DNA from: Flavobacteriaceae bacterium
Lineage (GTDB): Bacteria > Bacteroidota > Bacteroidia > Flavobacteriales > Flavobacteriaceae
DNA length: 5,740 bases
NCBI GenBank assembly: GCA_013214425.1
Contig: JABSPN010000125.1
Location: forward strand, 2,466 to 8,205
Direction: 5' to 3'
Part shown: piece after piece, positions 1-5,740 of the stretch
How positions within the stretch are numbered: position 1 is the first letter of the stretch
How the letters are laid out: every line of letters begins with the position of its first letter
The notes under the pieces: model-generated
Seen by the model: only the letters and a program-made list of their open reading frames with translations
Database searches by the model: none
Told to the model about the DNA's origin: nothing
Position numbers and translations under genes: made by a program

Positions 1-3000
1 TCTACGCCATGCGGACAGAACTCCGAGACCTCACTAGCAAATGTCCAGTTGTTATTATCTGCAACCCATTGATCATCATCTAGGGTTTCTGTTTCATTAT
101 CATCAATTTTGTAGAAAGGTGAAAAGCTGGTAAAGAATCCTTCTCGCCTTGGTGATGCAGCATCATCTAGGGTATTGTCTCGCCTTCCTGTTAAGTAGGC
201 AAAGGATTTATCTGCCCTCCATTCTCCTAAAACATTATACAAATACGGATTGAACCTAAAATCTGAAGGTCTTGATGCTAAATCGTCTGTAATGTAGGCT
301 GCTGCTATAAAATCTGGCAATCCATTTTCATTTTGTGTTTTCCACAATTCTTTGTAGGCAATAGCACTTGCATTTATAACATCGAAGGTGTTAAAATCTG
401 CTCTATCGGTATCATTAAAGACTTCTGGTCTAAGGGTATCGTTTTCGTTTATAAGACCATCTCTATTTGAATCTAATGGATTTACTTGAGATGTCACCGA
501 TGCCATAGAAGCTGTATGTTGGTTACGATAACCAGATCGATAAATTTTAAACAAGTAGTCATCGCCGGGCTCTCCACAAGAATTCAGCAGCTGCCCCGAT
601 TTATTCATTAAAGAAATTCCAGTATCCGATTCATTAAATCCAACAACCCAATACTTAGCTAAATAGGCTTCATCCTCAGCATAATAAAGTTGTAACTCAT
701 CACCTAACTTAAAGTAGTTCGATAGATTGGATTCATTTTCAAAAGAGAAGTAAGGATCACCTTCTATTACACTTAAGCTTCCTTTCAGATCAATATTTTG
801 GGAGGCTTTATCCATACCGTTATAATACCAATGTACTGGATAGGTAAAGTTGTAATAATAATCGTCATACTCATTAATGGTTTTCGTTAAAAGCACCTGA
901 CCCGTATGTGCATCCCATACTAAATTTTCTGTTGAGACTCTGGAGCCTAAATCGTAGGCTACCTTCTCTTTTAAGATCCCAGCTTTACGAATTACCTTGG
1001 TATTCGTAGCTGTTCTTAAGATTGTTTCATTATAGGAATATGCTGGTAATACTAAGGGTACAGCACCTGGGAATATTCCCAGTATAAATCCAGCTAAATT
1101 TCCATTAAACCCTACAGATGTAATATCCGAATAATTTTCTCTAAAATCATTAATGTTATCATATTGCATACCAATGACATTATTGGTACTGATTTGCCCT
1201 TTTCTATTGAGTGTTGGCAATAAATTTTCTAATTTCCCTTCATTTAAAGCATAATTATAATCTACTCTTGATATCGGATTTTCTCTGCCTTCTGCGTATA
1301 TTTTTTGACTTTTCATTTTTCCATTCATATCATTTGTTTCAATAACAAATCCTTGTGACATGGTCAAATGATTTTTAACTGTTAAACCTAAAAGACTCGA
1401 AACTGCACTAAAAATGGTAGCACGAGGAGTATCGGCTTTTGTGGTTATATCGGTTTGATCTGTTAGCGTTGGGAAATCTTTACTAGTATAAAACTCATTT
1501 ACTACTTTACCGGTAGCATGTTTTTTAACCACTCGTCCAGTCCCTTCCTCTATACGACTTATATTCTTAACCGTTACGCGTCCATAACTTACCATAGGAG
1601 ACGGAAAGAAGTTTTCACCAAAAGGTGTTTCTGTATAGTTGCTTTCTCCTGGCGCAATTAATTTATCTTTATTTGACCCTGGTTTTCCATAATAAGGCAT
1701 GATTAATGGGTTTTCTCTAGAACTATTTGGTTCATAGGTGGCAACACCACTGGTATTTCCATTAGCAAGAGTATAACTGTATTCTTGACCGTAAAATTGC
1801 CCCTCAGAAATGTTGGAAGTCATTTCGTCCCAATTATCATACAATGCTACTTTTGTTACCCGCAGGCCTCCTCCCAGTTTTCTTTGATTTGGTTCTTGAA
1901 AGCGAATCCATGATTTTTCTGGTATTAAATATTTTGCACATCCTTTGCGCTCTAAAGCCTTATTAGGGCCTGAAAATATATTCGATATTCCTTCTAGACT
2001 TCCCGTCAAGTCTAATAAAATAGACTCAAAATCATCTGCATAAGCATCTCCTCCAATGCCGTATACTACGCGATTTAAGTAGGAACGACCAAAATACCAA
2101 CCCGCTTTAGAAATGGGATTTACTTTGCTACCAGAACTCAAAGTAGTTTCACTGTCAACAAATTTCATCGGTATGGCAACAAATGTTCCATTATGTGTTC
2201 CTGAAAACTCTTCTATTTCAATGGCTTTTTGTTGGTCTATCTCAAAATATCCTGAAACATAATCGTATTGCCAAGACGATCCACTAACCATATTTAACAG
2301 GGTTCTAAAGTAAATAGGTTGATCGTAATGACTCCCTAAATATTGTTGCTTAAAGGAATCGGCTGTTAATCCTAATCCTGTTTCATCAGAAATTTTTATG
2401 AATGCATATTTTTTGTGTGATGACGTGTTAAACAACTGGTTGTTGTTCACGTTTGTTGCATTAAAGTCACTACTATTCCCAACACCATAAAACTTAAACA
2501 TTTGCATGGCTTTCTTATTCTGAACATATCCGTAATCATCAGACTCATAATTTAAGGCCAATTTACCACCTGATGGAAGATTCACAGAGGTCAATGTCCA
2601 TGCAATAACATTTCTGTCTGCGGTCGCTTTGTCTTGCTCTACAAATGGGAACTCTGCATTGGTTAATGGTGCGGTAACCTCACAACTTGGTTCTGTAATA
2701 TTTTCCTTGTAATTGCCCCAAACATCAAAACCTTTAATGCTATAATTTGGATTCACTTGTAGGTCTGTAACCCCATCGTTATCAGTATCCAACTCACCAT
2801 AATAAAATTTATAGGGTGTGTATTTTCCCATGTTGGAGTTTCTATAGGTAAAATATACTTTCTTCAGGGTTAGTTTCCCGCCCAGATTCGTATTGACACC
2901 ATCGTCATTTATATAGGGTAATCCGTCATTATTCATCAGCGTTGTTCCGCCCTCTCCCCGACATTGAGAATAATCGTAATCGAAATGTGCAATTTTTATA

Positions 3001-5384
3001 GCAGCCTTACTTTTAGCCTCATAAGAAAGGGCCTCGAAAGTATCTCCTTCACCAAAAGTTTGCATTAATTTTTGATACTCTGGCTTGGAGTATAAATAAA
3101 TCTTTTTGATCTTAAGCATTTTAGTGGTTCCTCTCCCTCCATTCTTATCAATAACTCCTGTAGCATCTCTTCTTTCATCAAATTCAAGTTTTGCAACATG
3201 CGTTTTTGTTTCGATATGATTTGCGTATAACAATTCTTTTTCACCATAGATATAACTTCCTTTTTGATCTATATTTTGAGATTTTAATCCTTCGTTATAC
3301 GAAGCTTTATTTTGCTGATATGGTGTTCTCCATTTATAATCATTTACGGTTGTGTAGGAAAATTTAGTATACGATCCAAAATCATCATCTGTTATCCCAT
3401 TTCCTGATCTATCTTCATAATCTGAAGATAGAATTGAACTCAAGGCATAAGTATGTGCATAACCTGGTGTTGTAATTCTATTCAAATACTTATCGCTATA
3501 ATTTCGATGATTGCCAGACACACTGCCGTTATAGCCTACTAAGCCCGTTTGGCAATCAAAATCACTTCTTTTCGACACATCAAAAGTTGCCTCTACTTTT
3601 GTGGTGTTATAAGCTGTTTCGCCAAAGACATAGGTACTACCATCTGGCTTTAATATTTTTATCCCTACGGTATGATGCGCTTTTGAAAAGTCTTCTTCTC
3701 TGTGTTTCACAAAATCATCTTCCGCTGCCTCTTTATTACTGATCTTTTGTATGTTTTGATTTCTGAGTAAACGTTTAGATCGTTTAATTTTGGTATTGAT
3801 GTTACGATTGTCATGCGATACTATTCCTGAAGCATTTACCTGCTTTACCTGAAAAGTCGATTCCAGGTTCCTATGCCATTTACCCCCATCTGTCACTTTA
3901 AATTTCATCGGCTTGTTGGCGTGAAGTAAATCATTGTAAATATCCAATTCATTATCTACGTCTAATTCTCCAACCATTTTAAAATATACAGGTTCGTATT
4001 TTTTATTGAGTTGTGTTTCATTCTCATATTCCTTAAATTTAGGTAATGCATAATTTCTATCCTGCCATTTATCTATTTTTGAATACGATGGCGAGACCCG
4101 AAAATCGACTCCTACTTTAGCCGTGTTCCCGACTGCTGCTTCTACTCCTAAAGTGCTGCTTTCCCCAAAATCTACTATTTTATGATCATAGACATAAGAT
4201 GTTTGACTGCGATAGGGCCTGAACATCCCATTTAGTCCCTGACCATTCACAGAATACAAATCATAGGTGTAATTTGTAACAGGTAAAACCAATGTGTTTT
4301 TATTAAAATGCTTGTCTTTGACCCTATTAAAATCTAAGATTCCGTTTTTCCCCTCATTCGCTTCTGTATGTTCATATCCGTAAGCTTCAATTAGTTTATT
4401 TTTCTCTTCACTCCTAATTTTTTGAAACGTACCGTAACCCGTAATCTCTCCTAAACCTTCAAGTAAAATATATTCACCACCTGTACCCGCATTAAAGGTA
4501 TAGCTGGTGTTTTTCATTCCTGCTCTTTTGGTTGGGGTAAAACTTTGATCGTTAAGAGAAATAGCGCCTCCAACAGAGCCCTTATTCATTGTTTCTGATT
4601 CAATTTTAAAACCAAGAAACCCAACTGAAGATTTGATGGAAAGTTGAGATCTTTTAGTAGATGCAGATAGACTCATATTTTCTAATCCTTTTCTCGAGTT
4701 CAATCCAATTCCTAGCTTTCCAGAAGTGGTAACTGTTTGAAATTTGGAGTTTAAGTCACTTTTATCAGATAATGTTAAACTTGGACTTACTGTTGCTCCC
4801 TCTGCAACAGAAGACGACAAACTCACTCCCACACTCACATTCTCTCCAAGAGAGACCCCAACACCTAATGAAGGTCTAAAAGAAACTCCATTATAATTGT
4901 TATACTGTACACCCAAGCCCACATTTGCTGATACAGCATTCTCCGCACCAGCAAAACCAGGAACAAATCCAAGATTAACACCTACAGTAACATTATCACG
5001 CATATCGTTTTCATACCGAACTTTATCGCCTTTAAAATCATCTGGAAGTCCACGAACTTGTCGTCCAATCTGACCAATATTCATATTCCAGCCCAAGCCA
5101 ACCCATGAGGCTTCTTGATCAACGGTAATGCCAGAGGTATAGGACAAGTTTAAAGGATATCCCCCCACATCCATTATAGGAATATTATAGTTAAAATCTC
5201 CTGTTGATAAATTAACCATATCTGAGCTACCAATTGGAGTAAATGAATTGAATTCGGGCTGAGTAGGGCCACTGGTTATTGCAAAAACTTGATTGACTCC
5301 AGAATACTGAATCAATAGTTGCATTGCTAAATAACTAGCAATCACTTTAGAAAACTTCCCTTCACGTATTTTTTTTAATATCAT
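1..5384 (-). CDS. Giant secreted RHS/SpvB-like flavobacterial protein, 3' end missing
   Basis: The frame is open for 1794 codons from ATG (5384-5382) to the left edge, with no stop or frameshift. An in-frame TAA lies nine codons upstream and the next Met (21) falls inside the signal peptide, so this start is preferred. The product begins with a signal peptide, then a module with GDFNYNIP, LNLSYTSG, EASWVGLGW and RGLPDDF (61-117). This is the N-terminal signature of Bacteroidota RHS-associated proteins and recalls the GLGW region of SpvB/TcB toxin-complex proteins. Later blocks, such as GSYIYGEKELLY (709-720), FPFVEQDK (912-919), LPSGGKLALNYESDDYGYVQ (936-955), ENLVWDAHTGQVLLT (1486-1500) and NNWTFASEVSEF (1778-1789), match from memory a large uncharacterised flavobacterial family. 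Only six cysteines are visible, and no YD repeats, protease or toxin motif. Probably exported through Sec; surface anchoring, type IX sorting or a C-terminal toxin would be encoded off the left edge. Molecular function is unknown. The coding call is near certain, the family assignment good, and any toxin role is speculation. Confidence -1.
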   Translation of the reverse strand, partial: MILKKIREGKFSKVIASYLAMQLLIQYSGVNQVFAITSGPTQPEFNSFTPIGSSDMVNLSTGDFNYNIPIMDVGGYPLNLSYTSGITVDQEASWVGLGWNMNIGQIGRQVRGLPDDFKGDKVRYENDMRDNVTVGVNLGFVPGFAGAENAVSANVGLGVQYNNYNGVSFRPSLGVGVSLGENVSVGVSLSSSVAEGATVSPSLTLSDKSDLNSKFQTVTTSGKLGIGLNSRKGLENMSLSASTKRSQLSIKSSVGFLGFKIESETMNKGSVGGAISLNDQSFTPTKRAGMKNTSYTFNAGTGGEYILLEGLGEITGYGTFQKIRSEEKNKLIEAYGYEHTEANEGKNGILDFNRVKDKHFNKNTLVLPVTNYTYDLYSVNGQGLNGMFRPYRSQTSYVYDHKIVDFGESSTLGVEAAVGNTAKVGVDFRVSPSYSKIDKWQDRNYALPKFKEYENETQLNKKYEPVYFKMVGELDVDNELDIYNDLLHANKPMKFKVTDGGKWHRNLESTFQVKQVNASGIVSHDNRNINTKIKRSKRLLRNQNIQKISNKEAAEDDFVKHREEDFSKAHHTVGIKILKPDGSTYVFGETAYNTTKVEATFDVSKRSDFDCQTGLVGYNGSVSGNHRNYSDKYLNRITTPGYAHTYALSSILSSDYEDRSGNGITDDDFGSYTKFSYTTVNDYKWRTPYQQNKASYNEGLKSQNIDQKGSYIYGEKELLYANHIETKTHVAKLEFDERRDATGVIDKNGGRGTTKMLKIKKIYLYSKPEYQKLMQTFGEGDTFEALSYEAKSKAAIKIAHFDYDYSQCRGEGGTTLMNNDGLPYINDDGVNTNLGGKLTLKKVYFTYRNSNMGKYTPYKFYYGELDTDNDGVTDLQVNPNYSIKGFDVWGNYKENITEPSCEVTAPLTNAEFPFVEQDKATADRNVIAWTLTSVNLPSGGKLALNYESDDYGYVQNKKAMQMFKFYGVGNSSDFNATNVNNNQLFNTSSHKKYAFIKISDETGLGLTADSFKQQYLGSHYDQPIYFRTLLNMVSGSSWQYDYVSGYFEIDQQKAIEIEEFSGTHNGTFVAIPMKFVDSETTLSSGSKVNPISKAGWYFGRSYLNRVVYGIGGDAYADDFESILLDLTGSLEGISNIFSGPNKALERKGCAKYLIPEKSWIRFQEPNQRKLGGGLRVTKVALYDNWDEMTSNISEGQFYGQEYSYTLANGNTSGVATYEPNSSRENPLIMPYYGKPGSNKDKLIAPGESNYTETPFGENFFPSPMVSYGRVTVKNISRIEEGTGRVVKKHATGKVVNEFYTSKDFPTLTDQTDITTKADTPRATIFSAVSSLLGLTVKNHLTMSQGFVIETNDMNGKMKSQKIYAEGRENPISRVDYNYALNEGKLENLLPTLNRKGQISTNNVIGMQYDNINDFRENYSDITSVGFNGNLAGFILGIFPGAVPLVLPAYSYNETILRTATNTKVIRKAGILKEKVAYDLGSRVSTENLVWDAHTGQVLLTKTINEYDDYYYNFTYPVHWYYNGMDKASQNIDLKGSLSVIEGDPYFSFENESNLSNYFKLGDELQLYYAEDEAYLAKYWVVGFNESDTGISLMNKSGQLLNSCGEPGDDYLFKIYRSGYRNQHTASMASVTSQVNPLDSNRDGLINENDTLRPEVFNDTDRADFNTFDVINASAIAYKELWKTQNENGLPDFIAAAYITDDLASRPSDFRFNPYLYNVLGEWRADKSFAYLTGRRDNTLDDAASPRREGFFTSFSPFYKIDDNETETLDDDQWVADNNNWTFASEVSEFCPHGV
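438..473 (-). other. EF-hand/dockerin-like calcium loop 3 (residues 1638-1649)
   Basis: DSNRDGLINEND fits the 12-residue EF-hand loop at every key position: D1, N3, D5, G6, I8 and D12. It sits between KIYRSGYRNQHTASMASVTS and INASAIAYKELW, both blocks I recall as conserved in this protein family. The pattern fit is good. Whether it binds calcium has not been shown, and the flanking helices of a true EF-hand are not obvious. Confidence -1.
1038..1097 (-). other. Hydrophobic Pro/Gly segment (residues 1430-1449)
   Basis: LAGFILGIFPGAVPLVLPAY is the only long uncharged hydrophobic stretch after the signal peptide. It contains three prolines and three glycines, so a plain transmembrane helix is unlikely. 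A buried hairpin or a membrane-active loop is more plausible. It is followed by SYNETILRTATNTKVIRKAG, the start of a block that looks conserved in the family. Confidence -1.
2763..2789 (-). other. Asp-rich calcium-loop-like motif 2 (residues 866-874)
   Basis: DTDNDGVTD matches the DxDxDGxxD pattern of thrombospondin-3-like and EF-hand-like calcium loops. It follows KYTPYKFYYGEL, and a related but degenerate copy (KYEPVYFKMVGELDVDNELD) occurs at residues 462-481. Metal binding is inferred from the pattern. Confidence -1.
3381..3413 (-). other. Asp-rich calcium-loop-like motif 1 (residues 658-668)
   Basis: The motif DRSGNGITDDD has acidic or polar ligands at positions 1, 3, 5 and 9 and Gly at position 6 of an EF-hand-like or thrombospondin-3-like loop. 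It precedes FGSYTKFSYTTVNDYKW, a segment I recall as conserved in this flavobacterial family. Calcium binding is an inference from the spacing of the ligands. Confidence -1.
3675..3794 (-). other. Strongly charged linker (residues 531-570)
   Basis: A basic stretch (TKIKRSKRLLRNQNIQK, 531-547) is followed directly by an acidic one (KEAAEDDFVKHREEDF, 551-566). It interrupts the surrounding beta-rich sequence and looks helical and solvent-exposed. The KRSKR cluster (534-538) could be accessible to trypsin-like proteases. After it the beta-rich pattern resumes (VGIKILKPDGSTYVFGETAY). The linker or helix interpretation is inferred from composition only. Confidence -1.
4599..4994 (-). other. Gly/Ser/Val-rich beta-strand repeat region (residues 131-262)
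   Basis: This stretch alternates small or polar and hydrophobic residues in runs of roughly 8-12, for example VTVGVNLGF, VSANVGLGVQY, PSLGVGVSLG, NVSVGVSLSSS and TVSPSLTLS. The pattern predicts successive beta hairpins. It is low in charge at first and then becomes Lys/Ser-rich (SGKLGIGLNSRKG, SASTKRSQLS). Strands like these occur in surface or secreted beta-solenoids and beta sheets, and superficially in outer-membrane barrels. No function can be assigned. The repeats are degenerate rather than exact. Confidence -1.
5037..5231 (-). other. N-terminal RHS/SpvB-like signature module (residues 52-116)
   Basis: Just after the signal peptide come the motifs DMVNLSTGDFNYNIPI, GGYPLNLSYTSGITVDQEAS, WVGLGWNMNIGQIGR and RGLP, with GLGW at residues 96-99. 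Bacteroidota RHS-repeat proteins usually show this order: a GDF/IP strand, an LSYxSG strand, a WVGLGW turn, then an RxxRGLPD segment. SpvB and TcaC-type proteins have an analogous YSSG...GLGW...IxR arrangement. The module probably opens the beta-rich shell fold of such proteins. The structural role is inferred; the motif match is direct. Confidence -1.
5280..5384 (-). other. Sec-type signal peptide (residues 1-35)
   Basis: The first residues have a basic n-region (MILKKIREGKFSK) followed by a hydrophobic core (VIASYLAMQLLIQYSGV). The stretch ends in VFA|ITSG, a plausible V-x-A signal peptidase I site after Ala35. There is no Cys in the first 600 residues, so it is not a lipoprotein. The n-region is rather long, but the overall layout fits Sec export to the periplasm. 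The exact cleavage position is inferred by eye. Confidence -1.
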
Positions 5385-5403
5385 CTTACGATTAATTAAA
5401 CGG

Positions 5404-5417
5404 TTAAATTAATTTAA
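5404..5417. repeat. 14-bp perfect palindrome in the presumed 5' leader
   Basis: TTAAATTAATTTAA is its own reverse complement and lies 20 bp upstream of the start codon. A shorter palindrome, TTAATTAA, follows at 5392-5399. These could be a regulator site, or simply the unstructured AT-rich context often seen before flavobacterial start codons. Chance is a serious alternative at this base composition. Confidence -1.
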
Positions 5418-5449
5418 TACACAAACCCAATAGCGCTTTAATATGCTAT

Positions 5450-5480
5450 CAAATTCAACTGCTATTATTGCTCCAAGCAA
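5450..5480 (-). promoter_or_regulatory. Weak candidate Bacteroidota-type promoter
   Basis: On the minus strand, TTG (5480-5478) is followed after 20 bases by TGAATTTG (5457-5450). This is one mismatch from the Bacteroidota -7 box TAnnTTTG, at a spacing in the usual range. Transcription would begin near 5445, giving a leader of about 60 nt before the ATG at 5384. The motif is short and degenerate in AT-rich DNA, so it may be a chance match. Confidence -1.
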
Positions 5481-5610
5481 TTCATGAAAAAATACCAGAA
5501 AAATGTTAAAACGAAACGTTACGTGGTAGTCTTTGAAGTTGCTTGTTAGTTATATTTGTTAATCAATAATTGCGGCTCAGTATATGAAGTGTAAGAATAA
5601 TAAAAACACC

Positions 5611-5654
5611 ACATTTTGTTTAAATACAGAACCGAATTTTACATTTGTTTAAAT
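5611..5654. repeat. Pair of near-identical direct repeats, about 30-bp period
   Basis: ACATTTTGTTTAAAT (5611-5625) and ACATTTGTTTAAAT (5641-5654) differ by a single T. Their starts are exactly 30 bp apart, close to three helical turns, so both would face the same side of the DNA. They lie about 230-270 bp upstream of the big gene. A tandem regulator-binding site is possible but unproven. Confidence -1.
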
Positions 5655-5740
5655 TTCATTACATAATAAATCAAATTTGAATCTGACAGTTATGATCTAA
5701 AGCTCTTATATTTAGTCACAATGCATTTTTTAATTTTGAT

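Larger units (their letters stand above)
5385..5740. other. Non-coding upstream region
   Basis: These 356 bases carry no convincing gene on either strand: the longest complete ATG-initiated frames noticed are about 22 codons and lack ribosome-binding signals. The region is very AT-rich. It holds a weak promoter candidate, a 14-bp palindrome and a pair of direct repeats, annotated separately. It is probably the 5' control region of the minus-strand gene. The neighbouring gene on the right is outside the window, so whether the region is divergent or follows an upstream gene is unknown. Confidence -1.

Noticed and set aside
3065..3247. A 60-codon ATG-initiated frame on the minus strand.
   Set aside because: It lies entirely inside the giant gene in another frame, has low-complexity Lys/Glu/Leu content and no ribosome-binding context. 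It is a shadow of the real coding frame.
5467..5481. Small hairpin ATTGCT-CCA-AGCAAT in the upstream region, considered as a terminator.
   Set aside because: The stem is only 6 bp with low GC and no adjoining T-run in either direction, so it does not look like an intrinsic terminator. It also overlaps the weak promoter candidate.
5484..5549. Plus-strand mini-frame of 21 codons starting MKKYQKNVKTKRYVVV.
   Set aside because: It is very short, has no ribosome-binding or promoter signal, and sits in AT-rich upstream DNA where such frames arise by chance.
5551..5558. TATATTTG on the plus strand, a perfect match to the Bacteroidota -7 box TAnnTTTG.
   Set aside because: The nearest suitable TTTG (5532-5535) is only 15 bases upstream, shorter than the usual spacing, and no gene is visible downstream within the window. 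A rightward promoter cannot be supported, though a gene beyond the right edge remains possible.
5584..5652. Plus-strand mini-frame of 22 codons starting MKCKNNKNTTFC.
   Set aside because: It is too short, has no recognisable features, and overlaps the direct-repeat pair. No support for translation.
5721..5740. ATG on the plus strand open to the right edge (MHFLIL).
   Set aside because: Only six codons are visible. There is no ribosome-binding signal and nothing to distinguish it from chance.

Overview
The window comes from an AT-rich bacterial genome, most likely a marine-type member of the Flavobacteriaceae (Bacteroidota). Three things point there: the low GC content, a start codon with no clear Shine-Dalgarno sequence, and a predicted protein that closely resembles, from memory, the very large uncharacterised secreted proteins common in flavobacteria. 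No database search was possible, so the family match rests on recognised motifs.

Positions 5384 down to 1 (minus strand) are one uninterrupted reading frame of 1794 complete codons. It starts at an ATG with a signal peptide and runs off the left edge without a stop, so the 3' end of the gene and the C-terminal part of the protein are missing. In order, the protein has: a signal peptide (about residues 1-35); an N-terminal module with the SYTSG...WVGLGW...RGLP signature of Bacteroidota RHS/SpvB-like proteins (52-116); a Gly/Ser/Val-rich beta-strand stretch (131-262); a long beta-rich middle with several Asp-rich, calcium-loop-like motifs; a strongly charged linker (about 531-570); a hydrophobic Pro/Gly segment (1430-1449); and conserved-looking blocks up to the left edge, including a textbook EF-hand/dockerin-like loop (1638-1649). 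No canonical YD repeats and no toxin domain are visible. If either exists, it lies beyond the left edge.

Positions 5385-5740 form a non-coding, AT-rich upstream region. It has a weak candidate flavobacterial promoter for the big gene, a 14-bp perfect palindrome in the presumed 5' leader, and a pair of near-identical 14-15 nt direct repeats spaced about 30 bp apart. No RNA gene, insertion sequence, CRISPR array or second gene is supported. The biology therefore reduces to one giant exported, probably cell-surface or secreted, RHS-like protein and its control region.
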